A DNA stretch of 46,838 bases from Planctomycetota bacterium (lineage in GTDB: Bacteria; Planctomycetota; Planctomycetia; Pirellulales; Pirellulaceae): contig JAPLNJ010000846.1 of assembly GCA_026692885.1 (NCBI GenBank), forward strand, positions 1 to 46,838, in the 5' to 3' direction. The notes beneath the pieces were generated by a model, which did not search any database, had not been told where the DNA came from, and saw only the letters and a program-made list of their open reading frames with translations. The translations under genes were made by a program, and so were the position numbers. Below, in pieces: positions 25,878-33,790 of this stretch (the first letter of the stretch is position 1; each line of letters starts with the position of its first letter).

Positions 25878-28517
25878 ATGCCAACCAAGCTCGCTACTGA
25901 TTTTCTTGAAAGAGCGGAACGAAGCGGCCTCGTCGCAACAGAGAAACTTTCTCAGTTGCTCGACGAGTTAGGTAGCCGCGGCGTAGATGTCGACAACCCG
26001 CAGGCCGTCGCGGACGCGTTGGTCGACAACGAGACCCTGACTCGCTGGCAGGCGGATAATCTGCTGCAGGGCAAGCACAAGGGCTTCTTCTTGGGTTCGT
26101 ACCGGCTGCTGCGACCGGTGGGCCGCGGCGGCATGGGTACGGTCTATCTGGCGCAGCACGAGATGATGCGCCGGCTGTGTGCGGTCAAGGTCCTGCCGGA
26201 AACACAACGCCACGAAGGCTCGTCGATTCTTGAACGATTCTACGTCGAGGCTCAAGCGGTGGCCGCCATGGACCACCCGAACATCGTGCGGACTTACGAT
26301 GTCAACAAGGAAACGAAAGACAACAAGGTCGTCCACTACTTGGTGATGGAGTTCATCGATGGGCAGGACATCCAGGCGATGGTCCAGGGGGCCGGCCCGC
26401 TGGACTGCATCAAGGCGGCGGATTACGTGCGGCAGACGGCCAACGGATTGGCTCATGCCCACGAGAGTCGGTTGGTGCACCGAGACATCAAGCCGGCTAA
26501 CCTGTTGGTCGACAAGAAAGGCGTCGTGAAGATCTTGGACTTGGGGCTGGCACGGTTGCACGACGACAGCGCCCAGGCGGGGTTGACGGCCGCCCACAAC
26601 GAAACCGTGTTGGGGACCGCCGACTACCTCTCGCCGGAACAGGCACTGAATAGTCACGACGTCGATCACCGCACCGACCTCTACAGCTTGGGCTGCACTG
26701 CGTATTTCATGCTGACCGGGCATCCGCCGTTTCCGGAAGGCTCGATCGCCCAGCGATTGGTCGCCCATCAGGTCAAGACACCCGCTCCGCTAATGGAAGA
26801 GCGCCCCGACGCTCCACGCGACTTGGTGGCCATCGTCGAAAAGATGATGGCCAAGAACCCGGACAAGCGTTATCAAAGCGGAGCTGAGATTTCGACGGTG
26901 TTGGCCGCGTGGCTACTGGAACACGGCGGGGAGGATTGGCGCCGGCAGCATTCGGAAATCGTAGGCGACAGTGGCCTGCTCTCACTGCTCAGGCAACGCG
27001 AGCCAACCCGCGCGATGTCCTCGCCGACCAGCGAGACCGAACTGGAACTGGCTCCGATGGATGCGGGCGAGGGCCTCTCCAGTACCAGCGGCAGTCGCAT
27101 CGCACTGGCGCCGCAGACGAGCGGACGGAAACCGTCAGACAGCAAGACCCGAAAGGCCGCCGAATCGTCCGAGGTGGGTCTCGCCGATTTGGAGGAAAAC
27201 GCACCCAGCAAGAGCGGTTCCGGCGTAAAGCAGGCCGTACCGACTCCAACCGCGCGCGAGAAACAGCCGCCAGCGAAATCAACCACGAGACCGAAACTGG
27301 AGCCGTTGCCTGAACTACAAAGCTCGGACCTGGGTTCCTTGGAAAGTCACGACCTGTTGGGTTCGCTGGATAGTGCGGACCTGCTCGGGGTACCGGACCA
27401 GGCGGCCGCTTCGGCTCCGGTTGCCGACGCCTGGCTGCAGGCCACGACCCCCGGTCCCGTCTTGACTTCTTTTGCTCGCCGTCCTGCGCCGGAACCACCG
27501 AAGGGCCTCCTCGCCTCGATCACGTCCGTCGGTCTGCCGATCCTGGTTGGCAGCGCGGGCGGCGTCGTGCTGGTGGCTCTCGTCATCGTGGTGCTGTGGT
27601 TGAGGGGGACCAGCCCGCAGGTGGCGAGTAACCCACCACCCTCTCCCCAGCAGGTTCTACCGCAGCCAAAGCCTGAACCAGTAGCCTCCGCCAAGCCGGG
27701 TCAGGGTTCGACGGACAAACCCCCGACTTTGCCCCCCGCGATCAACACCCCCCCGCAGTCGGTACCCAATCCGGCGAACCCTCCGTCCCCGGAGAACAGC
27801 AAACAGGCCCCCGCGGGGCTCACCGAGAAATCTGCCGTCCGAGTCGCGTCTGGCCCCTCCCAGAAAACAGCCAGCCAGCCGAAACCCGTGCTTGGGGTGC
27901 CAGAGCCAACGCCGTCCGAGAAAGGCCCGAAGTCCCCGCCGGCGCCAGAGCAGAAACCGGCGGCGGCTGACAAGCCGCCGGCGAAGCCACCGTTGGAGGC
28001 CGCGGCTAAGCCGAAAGCCGCTGTGGACAGTGTCGGGAAGCCGAACCAGCCTCCGTCCGCTTCCGCCGGGAAGCCCTCGGCAGATGCCATCGCGGTGCTG
28101 CCGCCGGAACTGAGCCGTGAGCTGTTGGCCAACATCAAAGAGATTTCACCCGAACTCAAATGGGACCAGAAGACGGTCCCTCCCTCGATCGCTCAGATGG
28201 TTCAGCGAGCGATGGAAGATGCGTTGAACTTGCCCGCCATGGGTCTTAAGGTCGATAGCAATGCCCCCGCCAAGATGCGTGACAACCTGACGGCCAGTCG
28301 CGAAAACGAGTTCTTCGTGTTCCGCTTGTCGGCGGAATTGCAGTGCCCCGACAACGACGGGAAAACCGTCACGGTGTGGTCCCACGAACAGGAAGTCGGC
28401 AAATTCACGCAGCGCGCTTTCCACAGCGCACAGACAATGGTGCGGGGCAAGGTCACGGAATTCATGCAGCGATTTCAGCGCGACTACAGAAAGGCGGGGA
28501 CCGCCACGCGAGGCTGA
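25878..28517 (+). CDS. Transmembrane serine/threonine protein kinase
   Basis: 879 aa. Residues about 74-345 form a Hanks-type kinase: Gly loop GRGGMG (82-87), K104 in AVK, catalytic loop HRDIKPANLL with D203, DLG at 221-223 in place of DFG, and an activation-segment end TADYLSPEQAL. An N-terminal helical segment (1-70, ...LVDNETLTRWQADNLLQG) is common before planctomycete kinase domains. Residues about 370-540 are a low-complexity cytoplasmic linker. One transmembrane helix lies near 545-577. Outside it, a Pro/Lys/Ala-rich stretch (about 585-735) leads to a roughly 140-residue C-terminal domain of unknown type. It probably senses something outside the inner membrane and phosphorylates cytoplasmic Ser/Thr. 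A protease gene follows 130 bases later. Confidence 0.9.
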   Translation: MPTKLATDFLERAERSGLVATEKLSQLLDELGSRGVDVDNPQAVADALVDNETLTRWQADNLLQGKHKGFFLGSYRLLRPVGRGGMGTVYLAQHEMMRRLCAVKVLPETQRHEGSSILERFYVEAQAVAAMDHPNIVRTYDVNKETKDNKVVHYLVMEFIDGQDIQAMVQGAGPLDCIKAADYVRQTANGLAHAHESRLVHRDIKPANLLVDKKGVVKILDLGLARLHDDSAQAGLTAAHNETVLGTADYLSPEQALNSHDVDHRTDLYSLGCTAYFMLTGHPPFPEGSIAQRLVAHQVKTPAPLMEERPDAPRDLVAIVEKMMAKNPDKRYQSGAEISTVLAAWLLEHGGEDWRRQHSEIVGDSGLLSLLRQREPTRAMSSPTSETELELAPMDAGEGLSSTSGSRIALAPQTSGRKPSDSKTRKAAESSEVGLADLEENAPSKSGSGVKQAVPTPTAREKQPPAKSTTRPKLEPLPELQSSDLGSLESHDLLGSLDSADLLGVPDQAAASAPVADAWLQATTPGPVLTSFARRPAPEPPKGLLASITSVGLPILVGSAGGVVLVALVIVVLWLRGTSPQVASNPPPSPQQVLPQPKPEPVASAKPGQGSTDKPPTLPPAINTPPQSVPNPANPPSPENSKQAPAGLTEKSAVRVASGPSQKTASQPKPVLGVPEPTPSEKGPKSPPAPEQKPAAADKPPAKPPLEAAAKPKAAVDSVGKPNQPPSASAGKPSADAIAVLPPELSRELLANIKEISPELKWDQKTVPPSIAQMVQRAMEDALNLPAMGLKVDSNAPAKMRDNLTASRENEFFVFRLSAELQCPDNDGKTVTVWSHEQEVGKFTQRAFHSAQTMVRGKVTEFMQRFQRDYRKAGTATRG

Positions 28518-28647
28518 TTATCCACCGCGGTGCGAGCTTGCTCCCGCGATCTTGCCACAAGTTCATTTCTTTTGGCGCCCGTGTTCGTCGTCCGTCGCCT
28601 GCCGCGACGGATGCAGGCAACCGGCAGCAGCATCGGAGTGATGGCCA

Positions 28648-29661
28648 ATGACGCGGTATCTCAGGTGTTCCAGCAGAGGGCTCGTGTGGCCGGTGCTGGC
28701 GTTGATTTTCTGGGGTACTTCCGGCGCCGCCGCTGCCGCTGAACTGGGTCGGCAAGAACTCTATGACCGGGTCCAGCAGGCTTCGGCGGAAATCCTGGTC
28801 GAGGGGCACTTGGCGGGATCCGGTTGCTTCGTCGATAAGGATGGCTTAGTCCTCACTGCGGCCCATGTGCTGGGGCAGTCCAACCGCGCTTGCGAGATCA
28901 TGTCGCCCATCGCCGGACGGCAAGGGGCAACCTTCGTGGCGGTCGATTTGGGGCACGATGTGGTGTTGCTGCGCGTGCCGCCGCGGGCAGGCGGCTATCC
29001 CGTGATACCCTTGGCCGCCGCCCTGCCAGGCCCGGGTAGCGAAGTGTTCCTGTTCGGCGCTCCAGCCTATCGCCACGGCGTCCTGCAGCGCGGGATGACA
29101 GTGCGGAGCGGCCTGACGTTCGAGCACCAATCGCACTTCGTCGAGGTGCTGCAGATCCAGGCCCCGGCCCAGGAAGGCACCTCCGGCGCACCCTGGCTGA
29201 ATCCTCAAGGAGAACTGTTTGGCGTCCAGTCGGGCACGATCAACGCCGGTCAGCATCCCGGCGGCATTGCCAACGTCGGGCCGCTGCCTGCGATTCGCAC
29301 GTTGCTCGACACCAAACGCAATGCGGCGACGCCCACGATAGGCCTGTTTGTCGATGAAGTCTGGGTCCTGCCCTCCGACGCCCTGCGGCGTTTTCCGCCG
29401 GGCACGGAAGGAGTCGTCATCCAGAATCTGAACAACGATGGTCCCGCGACGCGCGCCGGCCTGCAGAAAGGCGAAGCGATCACCGCCATCGGCGGCCAGA
29501 AGTTGCGTTTTCGCGACGAGTTCGTGCGGGCGATTCTCGCGCGGAAACCCGGCGACAATGTCGAGCTGACCGTGATCAGCCCGGATGGCACCGGAAACCG
29601 GAAGGTCACGGTCGCAATCGGCTGTCTCGAAGTCGGCTGGCCGCAGCGGCCGTCACCATAG
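28648..29661 (+). CDS. Secreted trypsin-like serine protease with PDZ domain
   Basis: 337 aa; ATG at 28648 with GGAG at 28635-28638. Signal peptide with core LVWPVLALIFWGTSGAAAAA (residues 12-31). Trypsin-like domain with a complete triad by position: H73 (LTAAHVL), D104 (GHDVVLLRV) and S179 (EGTSGAPW). A PDZ domain (about 235-325, with GVVIQNLNNDGPATRAGLQKG) would bind substrate C-termini. The order matches HtrA/Deg-type periplasmic quality-control proteases, but the protein is shorter and the serine motif is GTSGAP rather than GNSGGP. It is on the same strand as the kinase, so the two may work together at the envelope. Confidence 0.85.
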   Translation: MTRYLRCSSRGLVWPVLALIFWGTSGAAAAAELGRQELYDRVQQASAEILVEGHLAGSGCFVDKDGLVLTAAHVLGQSNRACEIMSPIAGRQGATFVAVDLGHDVVLLRVPPRAGGYPVIPLAAALPGPGSEVFLFGAPAYRHGVLQRGMTVRSGLTFEHQSHFVEVLQIQAPAQEGTSGAPWLNPQGELFGVQSGTINAGQHPGGIANVGPLPAIRTLLDTKRNAATPTIGLFVDEVWVLPSDALRRFPPGTEGVVIQNLNNDGPATRAGLQKGEAITAIGGQKLRFRDEFVRAILARKPGDNVELTVISPDGTGNRKVTVAIGCLEVGWPQRPSP

Positions 29662-29693
29662 CGGCTGTAAAGAAATAACCTGGCGACTCGGTG

Positions 29694-29752
29694 GTAGGAC
29701 GGCTTGGCACTTCGGCCCCGAAACCTCGGGCCGAAGTGCCAATCCGTCCTAC
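29694..29752. terminator. 25-bp inverted repeat, probable terminator or dispersed palindrome
   Basis: Bases 29694-29718 (starting gtaggacggcttggcac) pair with 29728-29752 with one mismatch over 25 positions and a 9-base loop. It begins 33 bases after the protease stop, a place where a terminator is expected. No T-run follows. Confidence 0.6.
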
Positions 29753-29862
29753 GTTTGAACTACGGACTTATTCTTTTCCAGCCACATAAGGCGGCCGAGC
29801 CGCAATCAAAGTAGGTTGGACATCCATGTCCGACCAGGGACTTTGAAGTTGCGCATTTGCAT

Positions 29863-30057
29863 GGTCCCCACCGGCCCCGTGCCGGTGGATGCAGGTTTGG
29901 CAACTAGACGACGCCCATCTCCCGGCGCGCCCGTTCCGCCCTCGCCACCCCACCGCCGCCGGAGGCGGCGGTGGGGTGGCGAGGGCGGAACGGGCGGAGT
30001 CTTGTGGGATCCCGCGTAGTTTGCAAACCGTATTCCACCGACGCGGGGTCGGTGGGG
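29863..30057. repeat. Two-tier palindromic element, copy 1
   Basis: Inner tier: 29930-29960 (starting cccgttccgccctcgcc) and 29964-29994 are perfect reverse complements over 31 bp, separated only by GGA. Outer tier: 29863-29910 pairs imperfectly with 30012-30057 (for instance ccggtgga with tccaccg, ggtttg with caaacc, aacta with tagtt). The whole can fold into one long hairpin. Its outer left arm resembles that of the element at 46617 (ggtcccca...ccggtgga...aggttt). No terminal target-site duplication or ORF is evident. Confidence 0.75.
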
Positions 30058-30120
30058 CAGTCGGCGGGACAAATATGCGGCCGACATCCAAGCCGGTGAT
30101 CACTGATGTGGCGCGGCCGC

Positions 30121-30381
30121 TCACCCGCCGGCCACGGGAGCGATCAACGTCAGTTCGTCCCCTTCGTGCAGTGGGCAGGCGGCATGTCGGGCGATGGTCC
30201 CCAGATGGCGGCCGGCCACGACGACCAGGCAGCTCGGTGGAAATCCCTGGCCCTCGGGGAGGAAGGCTGCCAACTGGCCGATCGCGTCGTCGACCGTGCC
30301 GGGATCCGCGAGCTGCAATTCGTCGGGCAGGTGCTGGGTGGTGTGGTAACTCCGCCCCGTGATGACCACGCGAATCTTCAT
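30121..30381 (-). CDS. MoaD/ThiS-like sulfur carrier protein
   Basis: 86 aa from ATG at 30381; the start overlaps the stop of the upstream E1-like gene (ATGA), and longer in-frame forms lie inside that gene. The beta-grasp pattern is visible (MKIRVVITGRSYH... at the start, GDELTLIAPVAGG at the end). The C-terminal Gly-Gly is what the E1 enzyme adenylates so that the carrier can take up sulfur as thiocarboxylate. APVAGG is closer to MoaD (molybdopterin) than to ThiS. No other molybdopterin or thiamine genes are near, so the pathway is open; a cysteine or other sulfur-transfer role is also possible. Confidence 0.75.
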   Translation of the reverse strand: MKIRVVITGRSYHTTQHLPDELQLADPGTVDDAIGQLAAFLPEGQGFPPSCLVVVAGRHLGTIARHAACPLHEGDELTLIAPVAGG

Positions 30382-31205
30382 GCCGAGCTTCCTCCTCCAC
30401 AACAGGGACAACGCGGGTTGCGCGTCAATTGCACGCTGGCCGTCCGGCCGCGGAAGCCGTCATACGTGAACAGCTGCCCCCACATCGGCTGGCCGGTGCC
30501 AGACAGGATCTTGATTGCCTCCAGGGCGGCCAACGAGCCGATCGCACAGGACACGGCCCCGACCACCGGGAACAATTCTTCGAATGGCGGCGGCTCGGGA
30601 TAAACGCACGCCAGACAAGCCGTCTGGCCCGGCTGGACGACGATCAGCGTACCGCTTAGGCCCCACTGAGCGGCGTCAATCAACGGCACGCCCGCCAGAA
30701 CCGCCGCACGATTCAACCGCAGCCGCTCGGCAAACGTCGGCGGGCAGGACAAGAGAATACCGCTCCGCCGCGCCAGACTCAAGGTTTCATCATCATCCGG
30801 TTCGTGGTCCCAAGCCTCGATTTGAACGAACCGGTTCATCGACCGCAGACGGTCCCCGAAGGTCTCTGCACGGGCTTGGCCGAGCGTCGCCTCGGACCCC
30901 AGCAACTGCCGATTCAGATCCGGCGAGATCAGCTCGCCGCCGTGGGCGATAATCACCCGTCCCACGCCGGCCATCGTCAGCATCAAAGCCGCGGGGCCGC
31001 CCATGCCGCCGACGCGGGTCACCAGTGCGGTCGAGTTCTTCAACCGCAACTGGCCTTCCGGCGACAACACGCCCGGCCCCAGCTGCCGCTGGTAACGTTC
31101 ACGTTCTTCGGGAGAGAGTTCGGCAGTGACGATGGCTGGTCTACTCCGATCCGAGGTGACAAAATCGCATCTTACGCATTCTCCGCAACCGGGTGCAGAA
31201 TGCAA
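30378..31205 (-). CDS. MoeB/ThiF-family E1-like adenylyltransferase
   Basis: 275 aa; ATG at 31205 is the only usual start in frame. ERYQRQLGP near residue 37 is the family's opening. A Gly-rich nucleotide loop follows (RVGGMGGPAAL), then GVGRVIIAHGGELISPDLNRQLLG, where the R finger (NRQ) is present. Two CxxC pairs (CLAC and CPCC) should bind zinc. The enzyme should adenylate the C-terminal glycine of the adjacent MoaD-like protein, with which it overlaps by four bases. Oddities: the usual GAGGLGSP reads VGGMGGPA, and the ATP/Mg-binding Asp motif D-x-D-x-V reads H-G-G-E-L. I take it as a lineage variant, probably active. Confidence 0.75.
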   Translation of the reverse strand: MHSAPGCGECVRCDFVTSDRSRPAIVTAELSPEERERYQRQLGPGVLSPEGQLRLKNSTALVTRVGGMGGPAALMLTMAGVGRVIIAHGGELISPDLNRQLLGSEATLGQARAETFGDRLRSMNRFVQIEAWDHEPDDDETLSLARRSGILLSCPPTFAERLRLNRAAVLAGVPLIDAAQWGLSGTLIVVQPGQTACLACVYPEPPPFEELFPVVGAVSCAIGSLAALEAIKILSGTGQPMWGQLFTYDGFRGRTASVQLTRNPRCPCCGGGSSA

Positions 31206-31366
31206 GGGCCGGTTCGGTGCTCACGCATTCGAAGATTGACCCGGCTCTTGCGAACGCCGCAAATCTCGCGGTCGGGTTCGTAGCCGGATAAGTCGATCTC
31301 CGCTTCGAATTCCTCCAAGAACGCATCGAACGCCACCACCAGGTTCGTTGGGTTGTTCTGGAGCAT
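31172..31366 (-). CDS. Small hypothetical protein overlapping the E1-like gene start
   Basis: 64 aa. Begins MLQNNPTNLVVAFDAFLEEF then EAEIDLSGYEPD. The first 25 residues resemble the opening of small acidic helical proteins seen near restriction-modification genes (NNPxNLVVAFxxxLEExEAEID, from memory); the second half does not. The end overlaps the first 34 bases of the E1-like gene in another frame. It could be a truncated copy of that small family. It is divergent from hsdM. Confidence 0.4.
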   Translation of the reverse strand: MLQNNPTNLVVAFDAFLEEFEAEIDLSGYEPDREICGVRKSRVNLRMREHRTGPCILHPVAENA

Positions 31367-31624
31367 TGTTTACGCCCCTCTTCCTGCTCATCGCCATGCT
31401 CTTGGACCCCCCACCAAACACGATGCGGAATCTGGTCCCCGTGCGGTTGGCGTAGGCCTTCCGGCTGAAGTTCTCGGCCTTCGCCGTGGGTATCGCGGCC
31501 TTGCTGACTTTGTTAAACTCACGCTGGTTTTCGACCGCGATTGAGCAAGCCCGGATGCTTCAGGTAGGGTACATAAGCTCGCTCAAGGCCGTAGCCAGGG
31601 GAATTCGAAGGACTCCAAAATCCG
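31367..31624. promoter_or_regulatory. Leader region of the defence operon
   Basis: 258 bases before hsdM. It presumably holds the operon promoter; no clear -35/-10 pair was found. AAGGA at 31609-31613 is a plausible hsdM ribosome binding site. A frame from 31486 runs into hsdM out of phase (product with GIAALLTLLNSRWFSTAIEQ) but is probably not a gene. Confidence 0.35.
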
Positions 31625-33790
31625 ATGGCTTCACACCACGAACTCGCGAACTTTATTTGGCAGATCGCCGATTTGCTCCGGGGCCCGTATCGACCGCCGC
31701 ATTACGAACGGGTCATGCTCCCGTTCGTCGTTCTCCGTCGCTTCGATTGCGTCCTCGCCAAAACCAAAGACAAGGTCGTTGCCGAATACGAAAAACGCAG
31801 GGGCGGCAAGATTGCTGGCGACGCCCTCGATCCAACGCTAAACAAGATCGCCGGGCCGAAGTTCCGCTTCCACAACCACTCACCACTCACACTCGAAAAA
31901 CTCAAAGGCGACCCCGACCACATCGACAAGCACCTCGTGTCGTACATCAAGGGCTTTTCGGCGAATGTCCGCCGTATCTTCGAGTTCTTCGAGATCGATC
32001 CCGAAATCGAGAAGATGCACGAGGCGAACATCCTCTTCCTCGTCGTCTCCAAGTTCTGCGAGGTGGACCTGCACCCGGACAAGGTGCCGCCCGAGGAAAT
32101 GGGGAAGCTCTTCGAGCACCTGATCCGCAAATTCAACGAACAGGCCAACGAAACCGCCGGCGACCACTTCACGCCGCGGGAAGTCATCGATCTGATGGTC
32201 GATCTGCTGTTCATCGACGACGACGCGATCCTGTCCAAGCCGAACGTCGTTCGCAAGTTGCTCGACCCTGCCTGCGGCACTGGCGGCATGCTCAGCCAAG
32301 CGTTGAACTACATCGAGGAGCATGAGCAGACAGCCGAGTTGTGGGTGTTCGGCCAGGACTACAACAAGCGGTCCTATGCCGTGGCCGCGTCCGACCTGCT
32401 CCTGAAGGGCCGGGACAACAGCGAGATTGCCTTCGGCGATTCCCTGGTGGACGACCAATTCGGCTCCGATCACCCTACGACCCACGGCCGGTTCGACTAC
32501 CTGCTGGCTAACCCGCCGTTCGGTGTGGACTGGAAGAAGCAGCAGAAAGAAATCGAGCAGAAACATGACAAGCAGGGCTTCGCCGGACCGTTCGGGGCGG
32601 GACTACCGCGCGTCAACGATGGCGCGTTCCTGTTCCTCCAGCACATGATCGACAAGTTCGAGTCGCCCGACAAAGGCGGGGCCCGGCTCGCCATCGTCTT
32701 CAATGGTTCGCCCCTCTTCACCGGCGGGGCCGGGTCGGGCGAAAGCGACATCCGCAAGTGGATCATCGAGAACGACTGGCTCGAAGCTGTCGTCGCCTTG
32801 CCGGAGCAGATGTTCTTCAACACCGGCATCGGCACGTACATCTGGGTCGTCACCAACCGCAAGGACAAACGTCGCAAGGGAAAAATCCAGCTTGTCGACG
32901 CTCGCGAGTTCTACATCCCCATGCGCCGCAGCCTGGGGGACAAACGCCGCAAGATCGGCGAGGGGCCAACCGTAAACGAACCGCCCCAGATCGCCGAGAT
33001 TGTCAAAGCCTACGGTACCGTCGCCGAGATCAACGCCGCGTTTCTCCACGACGCCCGCGGCAACGGCCTCAAATGGATCGCGCTGACCAATGGTGGGCGC
33101 AAGCCAGTTCCCGAAGACCATCAGACGGTCGAGGTTCGCTGCATCAGCAAGGTGTTCGACAACGCCGACTTCGGCTACCGCCGCGTGACGATCGAGCGTC
33201 CCTTGCGCCTCCGCTTTCAGATCACCACCGATCGAAAGAGCCGGTTCCTGGATGCCGTGCCCTACCTGCTCGATGACATGCAGGCGATTGACAAGGTGCT
33301 CGGCCGGGAACCTCGGTTCGATTGGAATGAGGTGAACGAGCAGATCGATGCGGCGCTGAAGACCGCGGACAGCAAGTGGAAAAAAGCCGAGGCGAGACTG
33401 TTCCGCGACGTGTTCGCCGAACCGGACCCCATCGCCAAGCCGGTCATCTTGAAAAGTCGAAAAACCGCGAAGGAGAAGCACGTCCGGCGCTATGGCTGGT
33501 TTCCCGTCGGCGACGGCAAGAGTGAAGTTCTGTACGAAGCCGACGCCAAGCTCCGCGACTTCGAGAACATCCCGCTGAAAGAGAACGAGGCAGGCTACTT
33601 CACCCGCGAGGTGCTACCGCATGTGCCGGATGCCTGGATCGACCCGGAGAAGACGAAGATCGGCTACGAAATCAACTTCAACCGACATTTCTACGTCTAC
33701 ACCCCGCCGCGCCCGCTTGATCAAATCGATGCCGACCTCAAAGAGGCCGAAGAGACGATTCTCCGGCTTGTTCGAGAGGTGACCGAATGA
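31625..33790 (+). CDS. hsdM: Type I restriction-modification DNA methyltransferase subunit
   Basis: 721 aa, an N6-adenine methyltransferase. An HsdM N-terminal helical bundle (about 1-165) precedes the catalytic domain. SAM motif I is DPACGTGG (214-221) and the catalytic motif IV is NPPFG (296-300). The region after residue about 480 is longer than in classic HsdM (about 520 aa) and ends with a helical segment (LDQIDADLKEAEETILRLVR). With HsdS it methylates the target site and, with HsdR, forms the restriction complex. Its stop overlaps the hsdS start (ATGA at 33787-33790), pointing to coupled translation. Confidence 0.9.
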   Translation: MASHHELANFIWQIADLLRGPYRPPHYERVMLPFVVLRRFDCVLAKTKDKVVAEYEKRRGGKIAGDALDPTLNKIAGPKFRFHNHSPLTLEKLKGDPDHIDKHLVSYIKGFSANVRRIFEFFEIDPEIEKMHEANILFLVVSKFCEVDLHPDKVPPEEMGKLFEHLIRKFNEQANETAGDHFTPREVIDLMVDLLFIDDDAILSKPNVVRKLLDPACGTGGMLSQALNYIEEHEQTAELWVFGQDYNKRSYAVAASDLLLKGRDNSEIAFGDSLVDDQFGSDHPTTHGRFDYLLANPPFGVDWKKQQKEIEQKHDKQGFAGPFGAGLPRVNDGAFLFLQHMIDKFESPDKGGARLAIVFNGSPLFTGGAGSGESDIRKWIIENDWLEAVVALPEQMFFNTGIGTYIWVVTNRKDKRRKGKIQLVDAREFYIPMRRSLGDKRRKIGEGPTVNEPPQIAEIVKAYGTVAEINAAFLHDARGNGLKWIALTNGGRKPVPEDHQTVEVRCISKVFDNADFGYRRVTIERPLRLRFQITTDRKSRFLDAVPYLLDDMQAIDKVLGREPRFDWNEVNEQIDAALKTADSKWKKAEARLFRDVFAEPDPIAKPVILKSRKTAKEKHVRRYGWFPVGDGKSEVLYEADAKLRDFENIPLKENEAGYFTREVLPHVPDAWIDPEKTKIGYEINFNRHFYVYTPPRPLDQIDADLKEAEETILRLVREVTE

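Larger units (their letters stand above)
29662..30120. other. Intergenic region filled by palindromes
   Basis: 459 bases between the protease gene and the end of the MoaD-like gene (convergent). Nearly all of it is covered by the hairpin at 29694-29752, a short palindrome near 29812-29835 (gtaggttggacatccatgtc), and the two-tier element at 29863-30057. No protein-like frame. Confidence 0.6.

Noticed and set aside
25661..25888. 75-aa minus-strand frame before the kinase
   Set aside because: Lies in the kinase upstream region, overlaps its start, and shows no family features.
29889..30362. Arg/Gly/Pro-rich frames across the palindrome region on both strands
   Set aside because: They are translations of the perfect hairpin and its flanks.
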